A stretch of DNA of 64,000 nt, taken from Gentiana macrophylla. Lineage: Eukaryota > Streptophyta > Magnoliopsida > Gentianales > Gentianaceae. The stretch spans positions 128,513,470 through 128,577,469 of the forward strand of contig CM047809.1 in NCBI GenBank assembly GCA_026214975.1, in the 5' to 3' direction. Each line of letters opens with the position of its first letter. Positions within the stretch are counted from its first letter, which is position 1. This document shows, piece after piece, positions 1 through 10,330 of the stretch. The position numbers and the translations under genes were made by a program. A model generated the notes under the pieces. That model was given only the letters and a program-made list of their open reading frames with translations. It ran no database searches and was not told where the DNA came from.

Positions 1-181
1 GGAGTTTGCGATCACGAGAGGTAGTATGGGGAAACCTATGCCTAATTCATGGATGATATCACGTTTGTGTATTCTTCTGAATGGGGTAGAGGAGCTGGAG
101 ACGGATGAAATTTTTCCATCTAGAGATAGTCGAGTTGGGTTGTTACCGGTTGATACACCGGGTTGTTCGTCTACCATCTAG
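1..181 (+). CDS. ORFb of Athila copy 1, C-terminal 59 codons
   Basis: Codons begin at base 2 and end with TAG at 179-181. The peptide matches the C-terminus of the intact 276-residue ORFb at 23803-24633, sharing KPMPNSW and DEIFPSRDSRVGLLPVDTP. By eye about 15 codons differ synonymously and 8 change the amino acid. The family resembles the putative plant transposon protein domain found beside Athila polyproteins; its biochemical role is unknown. The frame is open to the window edge, so the gene is only cut by the window, not visibly broken. Confidence 0.75.
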   Translation, partial: EFAITRGSMGKPMPNSWMISRLCILLNGVEELETDEIFPSRDSRVGLLPVDTPGCSSTI

Positions 182-1686
182 AGAGTTGTTTGCTGGTGAT
201 ATTTAAGTTTTAATAAGTTTTTTAGTTAAATTTGAAGTTTTATTTTCTTTAGTTAAGTTTATGTTTTTTTTTAAGTTTGTAATATTGTATCTTGTTTAAT
301 ATATATGTCTTAGTTTTTTAAGTTTGTTTGTTTTTTAATTAGTATACGCTAAAATAAAATCAGAAAAATAACGTTAATAGATAATTTTAATTTTATTTTC
401 GAACCTACTTATTTACTACTCATTGAACATCGGGACGATGCCACTTCGTAAGTGGGGAGTAGAGTTAGGTTAGAAAATTCATTAAAATTTTCGAAAAATA
501 GTTAAAAATAATTATATTATATGTCTAATTTAGATTTTAATAAGATTTTAAGTTTATATAATTGAGTAATTAATATTAGATATTGTTTTTATGAAATTAT
601 ATAAGTATGTTGATATTTATAAGTAAAATTTTTTAGAATCATTTTCAATATGAATTATGAGTTTGGAATTGGACTAAGTATGTTGATTTTTGGCACCACA
701 AAAATATAACTATAGCCAAATAACCTACCTCAGCCTTGATTAGAGTGATCAAGACCTCACTCGAAATTGTAAATTGTGATTAAATAACCAAGCTTTAGCT
801 AATTTTGGTCTACATTTCCTTGAAATTCCGCAAGTTTGTACGTACTTATAAAAAGAAATGAAGACATAAAAGCTAAGTTTTAGTATATGCTGAGATTGGA
901 AAGATTAGATAAGTATTAGTATATTCGATCTTACCTCATGACACTTGCAAGATAGTCGATTTTGGTAATAAGTTCGGATATATTAATATTCTAAATTAAA
1001 ACGAAGCACCATATTTACAATGTAATTAATCAAATATCGTATCTTCCTTATCCGTGATTAACAACTTAAAAATAAAAAGAACTGATCGGTTGTAGCTACC
1101 AATGATTGGAGTGAGTAGGGTATTATCACGAAATGTCCAATATCACTATGAGGTAATTAAGCTCCCGATTGCCTGATGATAGTAGTCCAGCTAGGGTATT
1201 ATCTAGAAATGTCCTATTCTTTGGGAATGAAGGCACAAGATAAAATGAAAAGAAAAAGTTGAATCATAAGATCTCAGGAATTATTACAAGTTTAAGGAAA
1301 CCGGACTTGTAATTTTCGATCGAAAGAGTAGTACTCCGATCAATCTTGATGAAGCAATGCCTGTAAGTTTGATTTTCTACACACACTCACGCTTTTAGTT
1401 CTTAATCTTGAAAAAAAAGAAAAAAAAAATAGAAAATCTGAAAAATAGTTGGAATAAGAGGATGTTACTAATCGAGATTACGTTTTTTTTCAAGAATATG
1501 AAGATGTAGGTACGTACGACTTGCCTCTTTCTCTTTTTGATTTCCCTTTTTCCGATTAACCAACATCTTGAACCTAAACTTTATAAGCCATTTTTGTCAA
1601 CTACCTAACCAAGTTTCCGATTCCAGGATTTCATAATAGTTGCGATTAAAAATAATTCTAATATTTTATTTATACTTATTAAGTAT

Positions 1687-2070
1687 GGAAAATTAGGGAT
1701 AAGGACACAATCTGAAATATTTTTAAGTAACAGGACAGCTATATATTTTTTATAGGGAGAAGGACAACTGCATAATTTTTATAGCGAGAAGGTCAAGCAG
1801 TGAATCCGAAAATCGGTGAAATCTCCCAGTGAATCCCGAAATCGGTGAATTTCGACGGTGAATCCGAAAATTAGTGAATTTCGGACGATGAATTTTGAAA
1901 ATTAGTGAATTTCGACAGTGAATTTAAATCGATTGAATTTAAGCGATGAATATCGAACACAAGTGAATTTCGACAGTGAATAAATAGTTTTGTCCTTTAT
2001 GCAAAAGTTTCAAAAAACTGTCCTTCTACTCAATTGATGAAATATTACTGTCCTTCTCCCTCATTCCCCC
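1687..2070. mobile_element. Mutator-type MITE (384 bp)
   Basis: It is flanked by a direct repeat TATTAAGTAT at 1677-1686 and 2071-2080. The homologous position in copy 2 (near 26310) is an empty site. The ends form an imperfect inverted repeat of about 21 bp (left GGAAAATTAGGGATAAGGACA; reverse complement of the right end begins GGGGGAATGAGGGAGAAGGACA). A 9-10 bp target duplication with such ends fits a non-autonomous Mutator-like element. There is no coding capacity. Confidence 0.8.
1799..1974. repeat. Imperfect ~29-bp tandem repeats inside the MITE
   Basis: Six degenerate units carry the alternation AGTGAATCCGAAAAT then GGTGAATTTCGAC. Each unit is itself weakly palindromic (GAATTTCG against CGAAATTC-like). 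Confidence 0.65.
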
Positions 2071-2280
2071 TATTAAGTATTACATGTACAATTTTATCTA
2101 AATAATATTTGATTATTAAGTTAATTAATTTATATACTCTTTCTGTCTTCTTAAGAATTTAAATTAAGATAGCTAATATATTTATAATATTGACAATATA
2201 AATTACATTAAAAACTAAAATCTGATCAAATTATACTATCTTTTATTACCGCTTATTTTTGCTCGAGGACGATCAAAAGC

Positions 2281-2296
2281 TAAGTGGGGAGTAATT
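2281..2296 (+). other. Polypurine tract of Athila copy 1
   Basis: TAAGTGGGGAGTAA lies immediately before the LTR start TGATGTATTA. It is the expected priming site for plus-strand DNA and matches the tract at 26519-26533 of copy 2. Confidence 0.7.
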
Positions 2297-4412
2297 TGAT
2301 GTATTATTTTTATATGATTAAATATATGTTATATTATTATGTTTTATCAACGAATTCTATGTAAAATATATGAAATTATGATATAATTGGTATAAAATGT
2401 TAATCTTTATAATTTAGAGTAGTTAGTAGTAAAAATAGTAAAAGTTGTAATTTTGTACCGATTTTAGTAAATCGAGTGTCGTGTCGATTTACGTGGGTAT
2501 TTGTGGTATTTTATTGCGATTTATAACCCGAGACCCGAGAATCGACATATTAAAGTTTAATCATATCTACGGAATGATTTAGAGAGTGCCACGAGCTTAA
2601 ATGGTCAATTGAATAGCTTAAGTGGTCAAGTGGCCACTTAATAACGGTTAAGTGGTAATAGAGAAATGTCTTCGACAAACGAATGGCTCATCAAAAGCGA
2701 TATTTTCAGAAAAAGTGTTCTTCACGAAAGTTGTAGATTTTACCGAAAGCTTTCCAATGCAATTTAAATTATGAAGATTGAGGTCTACAACTTAAAAGCG
2801 GTGATCAAGTGGCTAATCGATTTGGGTTAAGAAAAATCCCGAAATAGCCGGAGGAACACGAGGTAATCAAGAAAGCGTTATCTCGAAGAAGAGTCCTTCA
2901 TGAAAGTTGTGGAGTTTTCGAGACCTTAATTTTGGCATTTCGTTTGCAATTTTTGGAGGTCCAGAATTCGAGATATGAATTTTAGAAGTTTAATAATATA
3001 AATATCTTCACGCGCACATGCTGATTGCAATCAGGAGTGGAAGCAATCATTAGTCCGGACCGATCCGGCTTGATCTCGGACCGGTCCGGCCTTGGAAGTT
3101 TTTTCTATATAAGGAACTCATTTGCAGCAGCGTTGGAGAGTACCAAATATATATACACCATATCATATATATATTCTCCTCTTCTCTCTTTTCTTTTTAT
3201 TTTTTAGTTGTAGTTGTAAATAAGGCCTTACGCCGTAATAATGTAGTTTTAATATCGTTATAATGCTCGGAAAATCTCGGAAGTCGGTTTCTTTGAAGAA
3301 GTTGTAATGTCCGGAAAATACGATTTCGAATCAACTGCCCGTATTCGGGTAACTTTTCTTAAGTATTTATGTTTGTTTTATATTTTTCATTGTTATAATG
3401 TTTTTAGGCTAAATATAATACTGGCCAAAACTATGTAATCGGTTTTATTTCGATCTTTTCGTTAAAGAAATGTTGTTAAGTTAAAATGATAAAAATTGAA
3501 TTAATTGAATCTTTTTCTATTTTGATCATATTCGTATTGACGTATTTAATCGATCCGAGGAATTCATAATCTAATTATGAATTGACGCCTCATATTTAGG
3601 ATATGAGATAAAAGATAGAAAAACCGGAGGTAAAATTGGCCGTGTGAATAACGTGATAACGGAATCCGATTTCCTACCCGGGGGTAGATTTATTTTGGGA
3701 GAAATGAATTTTATTATAATTTGTACTCGAGATCGTAATAATGTTAAAAGCAATGATTAATTGAAACTTAAACCGGAAAGTTGAATCGTCGGCTTTGACA
3801 ACCGGAGCCTTTTAAATAAAATTGACCGTTTGTGACGGAATGACTCCTTTTATCTAAAGGTAGATTTGTACTCGGGACACATTGAGAAAAACCGTAATGA
3901 TTGTGGACCTTGGGTGATGCAATGGACATATGCCAATTTCATACGCTTGTGTGAGGAGGAATTGTTTACCTCAGGAGTACACCGTTTCATTTACTCAATT
4001 GGACCTAAAAAGGAAGATCGAACACATTTCATTTAATCAAAAGATCGTATAAACCAATTATATAAGTTTTGGCCAGTTCTTCTAAAATTATACATTTAAT
4101 ATTTTGGTATCTATATATACTTATATCTATATATATAAATTGCGTTTTATGCAGATCTATATATATTTATGTATTTATATATATCATGTTAGTATAGTTT
4201 TTAATTTTCGTATTTATTTTATGTTGACTAGAATAGTAGTGATCTGTGTTATAAAATTTCGGTTTAGATCGAGTTAATAACAGCTCTTTGGTGTTTAACC
4301 ACACTTAGAAGAATTACCAAGTTCCTGTGGATACGATACTCGACTCACCATACTAGCACTACTGATTTGACCCGGTACTTTGCCGGTTAGGATCGTTTAA
4401 CCAGGAAGCGTC
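2297..4412 (+). repeat. LTR A, 3' LTR of Athila copy 1
   Basis: It begins TGATGTATTA after the purine tract and aligns with LTR B (12218-14251) and LTR C (26534-28553), at visibly lower identity than B has to C. It contains a promoter block near 3053-3113 and the conserved AAAGTTGTAGA...GAGCTTTCC module twice (about 2707-2800 and 2885-2990). The end is divergent, so 4412 is approximate. Confidence 0.8.
3053..3113 (+). promoter_or_regulatory. Palindrome pair and TATA box in LTR A
   Basis: Two copies of a CCGGACCGGTCCGG-type palindrome (the first with one mismatch) span 3053-3092. CTATATAAG at 3105-3113 follows after about 13 bp. This is the expected RNA polymerase II core promoter at the U3/R boundary. 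Confidence 0.65.
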
Positions 4413-4440
4413 TGCCGATTTACGGCGCCGCTCGAGGATA
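4413..4440 (+). other. Degenerate primer-site-like sequence after LTR A
   Basis: TACGGCGCCGCTCGAGGA (4421-4438) resembles the tRNA-Asp primer site TGGCGCCGTTGCCGGGAA that follows LTR B, at the same distance from the LTR end. A 3' LTR should not be followed by a primer site, so this may be the start of a tandemly joined Athila unit cut off by Tat element 1. Confidence 0.35.
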
Positions 4441-5637
4441 GGTTTAGGTCTGTCAAAAGTATGCGTTAGAAAACTGATAAGGCTCTCAGCCAGATATGCT
4501 CTGTTCAACGAAGTTCTGTATAGAAAATCCTATGCAGCACCCTGGTTGAAATGCGTCACCCCATATGAAGGTGATTATGTGCTGAGAGAAATCCACCTTG
4601 GGATTTATGGAAATCACTTGGGAGCAAGAGCTCTGGCCTGGAAATGTAAGCTCTTTGGATATTACTGGCCAGAAATGCAAGAAGATGCAGAGAAACTAGT
4701 CAGAACTTGCAAGACATGCCAGGTGCATGGCAATTTGTCACACAGACCTGTACAAGAGATGATACCAATTGTATCACCATGGCCTTTTGATCAACGGGGA
4801 GTAGATCTTGTTGGTCCATTACCCAGAGCACCAGGAAATTTCAAATTTCTTGTAGTGGCAGTAGATTACTTCACCAAATAGGTGGAAGCAGAACCGTTGA
4901 CAACCATCACAGCCAACCAAATACAGAAATTCCTGTGGAGAAACATTCTATACAGATATGGCATTCCTAAGATCCTCATCTCAGATAATGGCACGCAATT
5001 TGAAGATCAAGGAGTGCAGGCCTGGTGCACAAACCTAGGAATCTCTCAACATTTCACTTCAGTAGCACATCCCCAAGCCAATGGACAGGTTGAGCAAACC
5101 AACAGGCAAATAAAGCACGGCTTGAAGAAACGTTTAGAGCAAGAAGGATCTCACTGGGTGGATCATCTTCCAAATATCTTATGGGCATACAGGACTACCC
5201 CGAATGCTGCTACACAGGAAACTCCATACTCATTGGCATACGGATGCGAAGCAGTGATACCAGCAGAGATTGGACATAAATCTCCCAGGACGGAATTATA
5301 CTGTCCAGAAACACAAGAGGTTGATATGCTGCACATCAAGGATGAGTTGGAACACAAAAGGGACATATCATTGATACAGATGGCCAAATACAAACAGAGG
5401 ATTGCTCAGTACTACAACTCCAGGGTTAGAGGTACGTATTTTAAAGAAGGCGATTTAGTTCTGAGGCGAAATGATGCTATCAAGCAAGGTCCCACTGGAA
5501 AGCTAGACCCAAATTGGGAAGGTCCTTATAAAATTATTAAAGTACATGGAAATGGATCTTATCAACTAGCTAATGCCTCCGGAAAAACCATTCCTAGAAG
5601 CCGGAATGCTATTCATCTCAGGAAATTTTTTCCTTGA
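4441..5637 (+). pseudogene. Tat integrase, one nonsense codon
   Basis: The frame is open from the boundary at 4441 to TGA at 5635-5637, apart from TAG at 4879-4881 where the family normally has tryptophan (context FTK-stop-VEAEPL). It begins with the zinc-binding H2C2 region, with its cysteine pair in CKTCQVH. The catalytic triad D, D, E is visible in GVDLVGPLPR, ISDNGTQF and QANGQVEQTN. A C-terminal GPY-like segment (PNWEGPYKI) closes the protein. Integrase inserts the element cDNA into chromosomes. Apart from the single G-to-A type stop, every key residue is kept, so inactivation looks recent or could be a sequencing error. Confidence 0.85.
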
Positions 5638-5756
5638 AAAAGTTTATTTTCTTGAGTAATGTTACCTTGAATTATTATCCTTTTTAATTTTGTGGTTATA
5701 TATGTGAATATTTTAACTTGTGTTCAAACATGAAAACAAAAGGCAAAATGCCTGGA

Positions 5757-6222
5757 AATCAAACATTTAACTTACAGCGCAGGAGAAGTCTGGGCAGAAG
5801 ACCCATTAAAAAAATAAAAAAAAAAAGCTTAGTGTCAAACTTGCAGCGCAAGGACACTCTGGGCAGGAGACCCATTAAAAAAATTAAGTGTCAAACTTGC
5901 AGCGCAAGAACACTCTGGGCAGAAGACCAATTAAAAAATATAAGTGTCAAACTTGCAGCGCAAGGACACTCTGGGCAAAGGACCCATTAAAAAAGCTAAG
6001 TGTCGAACTTGCAGCGCAAGAACACTCTGGGTAGAGAACCCAATTAAAAACATAAATGTCAAACTTGCAAGAACAATGACATTCTGGGTAGAGACCCAAT
6101 TGAAAAACATAAGTGTTAAACTTGCAACGCAAGATAATTCTGGGCAGCGGACTCAATTAAAAAGCTAAATGGCAAATCTGCAGTGCAAGGTCATCCTGGA
6201 CAGAAGACCCACTACAAAATTT
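5757..6222 (+). repeat. ~57-bp tandem repeats in the Tat 3' untranslated region
   Basis: About eight degenerate units share AACTTGCAGCGCAAG, CACTCTGGGCAGAAGACC and a poly-A-rich joint (CATTAAAAAAA). Unit starts near 5830, 5886, 5943 and 5998 give a period near 56-57 bp. Tandem arrays in this position are known from Tat-type elements and can seed satellite DNA. Short open frames inside are by-products of the repeat. Confidence 0.85.
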
Positions 6223-6705
6223 TACCGAAAGGATCACTAAAGGAGCATTTCTGTGCAGCGCAGACAACAATATAAAGAAGCTAAGGATAAATAGTCCTAA
6301 CTTCTTTGCAGCGCAATGAGAATGAGCTATAAGCTGGAAAATGCGAAAACAAAAAGCCGATTCAAAAGGCTAACCAGAGTATATCATACATCAAAGACAA
6401 GTTACATAAAGGCTGTCCAGAAATTGCAGCAAAACTAAAGGCTATGTGTCATAGTTCCAAAAACAAAATACGGGAAATCAAGACGGAGAAGGAGCAGAAG
6501 ACTGTGCAGATTTCTTCTTCGCATATTTGCGGATGATGTCTTCTCCACTCTTGTACTCATCATACCGCCTGGTGAAGATCTCGCCAGCTTTCTTATCATA
6601 TAACTTGTGATTAGACAAAGTGCTAATCACTAGATCGGCTGGCTTGGCTTCATCAACACCAAGGGTATATCCCCTGCGCAGAGCGGGAGCTAAGATGATC
6701 TGAAT
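6223..6705 (+). other. Spacer between repeats and antisense ORF
   Basis: There is no gene. Two further isolated copies of the TGCAGCGCA core lie near 6255 and 6310, apparently decayed outliers of the array. Confidence 0.5.
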
Positions 6706-8671
6706 CTACACATAAGTCTCAGGGGCAGCCTTATATCCTGCAACAACTTTCTGGATGATGCTCTGAGCAGGAGTCTCTTCCATCTGACTCACAGTCTCAT
6801 CAAAATCATTTTTCATCTTCTTCACGGTGGCAAGATACTGTTGATTCTCCTCATTCATTTTCTTTAGCTGCTGGTCTCTAAGCTTTAGTTGCTCCTCTTG
6901 GGTGAATATCAAACCCTCAGCTTTCGCAAGGTCAGCTTTCAATCGCTCAATCTCCTGGCGAGCAGCAGCCTCTGAAGATACCAGTGCAAGATTGGTTTCT
7001 TCCAAACTAGCCACCTTGGCATTAGCCTCTTCCAGGTGAACCACTTTTTTTTGGAGGGCAGCGATATCCTTAGCCATGCTAGAGGTTTTCTTATGTAATG
7101 ACTTACCCAGGCGGTAGCACTGCAAAAGGCCCAATCTTAGAAGATAGAGATTAAAGAAAAAATAAAAAATCTTACAAAAGGCTACTTACAGAATCAGCAA
7201 AGTCTTCAGCAGACATGTCCTCAAAGTTAAATGAGGAATCACTCGTAGAACTACCAGAGGAGGTGGACCTGTGCCTTTTCTTCTGTCTTTGGGAAATGGT
7301 CCTTAGAGGCACAGCATTCAAGCCGGCAGAGTGACAACCGGGGAGATCCTCTTCAACAGGCAGATCCACTGGATTAATTGTGCACAGAATGTTCTGGTCA
7401 GAAGGGTTTGCAGTGGGAATGGTTTCCTGCGCAGCGTTACGGGAGTCAATGTCTATCTCCGCAGCTTCTTGCTGGCCAGAAGTCTCACCACCTTCAGGAA
7501 TAACAGACAAGGTCTATTCAGAATCTTCTGGCATTTGTTCTATCTCCTCCTCCTCATCAACGTCAATGTTAATCAAATCGTCCACATTGCCCACTACAAA
7601 GATAAAAGATAATCAAGATATATTCAAAAACAAGAGCAAAAGTAAATTCAGACATACATTTTCGGTATTGCTCTTTGGTGAATTCTACATAGCCAATAGG
7701 ACCCGGAGTGAGAAGCTGGGCAGCATCCACCAACGCAGAGCTTATAGTGTTCAAAGTCAAAGAAATCTTGTTGCTGGTAAGATAGTTAACCAGAGTTAAA
7801 TCTATATGATCTTTCAGTTTGTCCTTCATGGAAGAAGTATTCCAGCGACCAAGGTTCGCTTCAGTGTTGTGCTTCACAAAGAAGAAGCGCTCTGATCACT
7901 TCTTCTTGGTCTTATCCTTACTGGATAGAGGAATAATATGGCTTAACTTACCGGCTCTACGACAAAAATGGTACCACCCCCCACTACCCTGTGTTAACTT
8001 GCACTGGTAAAAATTCCTAAATAACTTTACAAAAAAAGGGGTAGTGTTCATACGACATCAAATCATGAAACCTAAGAGGAATTTGACGCTGTTTGGGTGT
8101 ATTTGACCAACTCCCAGTTTGTAATACTTCATTACCTCGATATACCCAGGAGAAAGAGGGAACCTTAACCCACTATGAAGTCGATCGGCAGACATTGTCT
8201 GTGAAACTCACTGGAGGATTATAAGCATACTCAGTGGATTTGGGGAGAACAACTTCGAAAGGATCAGTGCGAATCTTATAAGTTTTCAGTAGACTGGCCA
8301 TTTCAGTTTTGGTCATTTTTCTAGAGACACCATGGCAAGCCATTATAGCCTTGGTTTTGTCAAATCGATTGATTTCTCTTTTCAAAGTATTTATGGTCTT
8401 CTGGATATTGATGGACAATTGAAGTAGGAGTAAAAATCCCAGGAGGAAGAATGTGAGAAGGCAAAAGACACAAGAGATTATCCCCAAAAGTGAAAGTATT
8501 TCTTAGATCAATCGAAGAAGATAGATGATCGATATTTATTACAGTTTCAGGACAAGGAGTGGGGTTAGAGGAATTCACTTCTTCACTCTTTACTGCGATC
8601 GAAACCTTTTCCGGAGATTGAAACAATTTTTCTACAGAATCGCTAGAGGCAGTATCAGCTCTCAGACTCAT
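6706..8671 (-). pseudogene. Antisense spliced ORF of Tat element 1
   Basis: Reading leftwards, the start MSLRADTASS is at 8671 and the end APETYV at 6706. A GLRFP...IEVMKYYKLGVGQ block near 8050-8172 matches the block EGLRFPFDP...LRHYKISV in the homologous ORF of Tat element 2, which resembles the Pfam family called putative gypsy-type transposon. A long coiled coil (6706-7119) ends the protein. Two introns have GT-AG borders on the minus strand: 7594-7657 and 7120-7189. Frameshifts near 8170-8490 and stops (for example near 7894 and 7526) break it. Its role in the element cycle is not established. It lies opposite to gag-pol and so needs its own promoter. Confidence 0.7.
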
Positions 8672-8933
8672 GAATGAAATAAAGATTCAAAAGAAATAGC
8701 AGAATGACATAAAGACAGAGACTTACTTGTAATTGCAGAGGTGCGACTCCAAAGGTTTGAAATAGAAGAGTCGTGTGGAAAGAGAGATAATTATGTGACA
8801 AGAAGGGGAAGCGACGCAAGGGTTCAATCCGCAGTTATGATAATGAACGGGTGTGACTTAGCCTCGATTCGCGATATATTAATAACAAAAGTTACACCAT
8901 CGCACACTAGGGCAGCTGTAAAGCAGTCCACCC

Positions 8934-8950
8934 CAGTCTGGGGGGACTTA
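8934..8950 (+). other. Polypurine tract of Tat element 1
   Basis: AGTCTGGGGGGACTTA precedes the LTR start TGATGATACA. The minus-strand counterpart in Tat element 2 reads ATCTGGGGGGCTTA before TGATGATACGG. Confidence 0.75.
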
Positions 8951-9487
8951 TGATGATACATAGGCCTATTGGGTCGGATTATACGTAGTTGGGCCGGGCC
9001 CGTTATGGAAATTAGACAATAGAGATAAACAGGCGGTCAAGACGCTGACCAGATCATGCTCCTGTACAGAATAGTCAGCGGAGCAGGACTCCACCATATT
9101 CTGTGCAGGAGTACCTGGACAGAATAATCAGATGAGCAAGACGAAGACCAAGTTAGTGGCGGTTTAACTGTCTATAAACGTGGGTAGATCCCACGCTTGA
9201 TCATATCCAAGATAACCGACGGTAACTCCCCACCATGAGGGAGGAAGTTACCAACACGATCTACAATTATAAAAGGAACACCCTGAACTACGAGGGGGAC
9301 TTGATTCCAATTAGATACTTGAATTGGATACGTAGGCAGCTCTCTCAAAGAGTTCAGTCCAAGCTTATACACAAATCTCATTGTTCTTGTATTATTTTCC
9401 TAACTCGAATCGTCCAATTACCCGATTGTAACTTTGATCCACATCAGAGTCTTTATTTACGCCACGGACTAAATTTATTATGCACCA
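8951..9487 (+). repeat. 3' LTR of Tat element 1
   Basis: It starts TGATGATACATAGG and ends near TTATGCA/CCA (9484-9487). The length of about 535 bp agrees with the 531-bp LTR of Tat element 2. TATA candidates are CTATAAACG near 9172 and ATTATAAAAGG near 9267. GGATACGTAGGCA is at about 9328-9340. The right border is uncertain by a few bases and no target duplication can be tested. Confidence 0.75.
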
Positions 9488-9582
9488 TATCCAATTAATC
9501 TTTAGAAAATTGAATCTTGAAGCCAATTTCAAAATGACCGATTCTCACATTTGACTTTTGAAAACTTGATTCATAATTAAAA

Positions 9583-10251
9583 GGGAGAAATGCAACGTAC
9601 CCCTTAAAACTATCTCTTATATAAAATTTACAACATCAAATTATTATTTGCTCTATTTACAACCTTAAAATATAACGTATGAACAATTTACAACCCTAAA
9701 TTATTAATTTGGTCAATTTCAACCTTTAATTCATTGTAAGCATTTTTTAAATCCTTATAAACAAGGGTAAATTAGTCAATTTCCATTGTCCTTATATATT
9801 CTCAATATCTTATTCTTTCTTCCGCCACCACCTGTTCTCTTCTCCTCCCTTGTCCCTTCCATCGAGCTGATCCACATGGAGAGCAGAAATGATACCCCAA
9901 CCCATGTCTCTGGCTTAACTTAAAAAATGAAGATATATATAAGCTTCTTTTTAATGTTTAATACTCTCGTTCATTTAAACTATGCCAAATTTTAAATAAG
10001 GTAGGGAGGAGGAGAAAAGGAGACAATGGAATGACAAATTTACCCTTGATTAAAAATTGAATAAATGCTTACAATGAATCAAGGGGTGAAATGGATCATA
10101 ATTAATATTTTAGGGTCGTAACTCATGCGATTAATAGTTTAAGGTTGTAAATTACTCAAATATTATAGTTTAGGGTTGTAAATAGAGCAAATAATAGTTT
10201 AAGGTTGTAAATTTTCCGTAAGAGATTTAAGAGGGTAATTTTTTTTATCCC
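9583..10251. mobile_element. Mutator-type MITE with long inverted arms (669 bp)
   Basis: It is flanked by a 9-bp duplication TAATTAAAA (9574-9582 and 10252-10260). The left arm (about 9583-9800) and right arm (about 10015-10251) are inverted copies of each other, sharing TTTACAACC, ATTATTTGCTCTATTTACAAC and TCATTGTAAGCATTT. The central part, about 9800-10010, is unique and not recognised. There is no coding capacity. Confidence 0.85.
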
Positions 10252-10330
10252 TAATTAAAATTAGACTTTGCGAATGTCAATTCACTGTGGTTTATGCTTC
10301 AATAAAATCGTGTTGATTCAAGTGAGAAAA

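Larger units (their letters stand above)
182..2280 (+). other. Long 3' untranslated region of Athila copy 1
   Basis: No coding frame is seen. The sequence aligns with 24634-26518 of copy 2 over its whole length, interrupted by the MITE at 1687-2070. It includes two copies of a short block ending GAAATGTCC (near 1127-1140 and 1200-1213) that are also paired in copy 2, and a fixed block before the polypurine tract with GCTCGAGGACGATCAAAAGC. Preservation of about 1.9 kb of non-coding DNA in both copies suggests a structural or regulatory role or simply common descent. Confidence 0.6.
1..4412 (+). mobile_element. Athila-lineage Ty3/gypsy element, copy 1 (3' part only)
   Basis: The window opens inside an LTR retrotransposon. 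The order is tail of ORFb, long 3' untranslated region, purine tract, LTR. All of it aligns by eye with 24453-28553, the 3' half of the complete Athila copy 2, apart from one MITE insertion at 1687-2070. The 5' part lies left of the window. Divergence from copy 2 is clearly larger than between the two LTRs of copy 2, so this is a separate, older insertion or subfamily. Confidence 0.85.
4441..9487 (+). mobile_element. Tat-lineage Ty3/gypsy element 1 (5' truncated)
   Basis: The segment holds, in order, the integrase end of pol, 3' tandem repeats, an antisense ORF, a purine tract and an LTR with the GGATACGTAGGCA motif also seen in Tat element 2. This order, with an antisense ORF and satellite-like repeats downstream of pol, is characteristic of Tat elements. 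Gag, protease, reverse transcriptase and the 5' LTR are missing from the window. Confidence 0.8.

Noticed and set aside
5757..6222. Possible CRISPR-like or protein-coding repeat array
   Set aside because: There are no unique spacers; whole ~57-bp units are repeated with drift, and the position after Tat integrase explains them. The open frames there only follow the repeat period.
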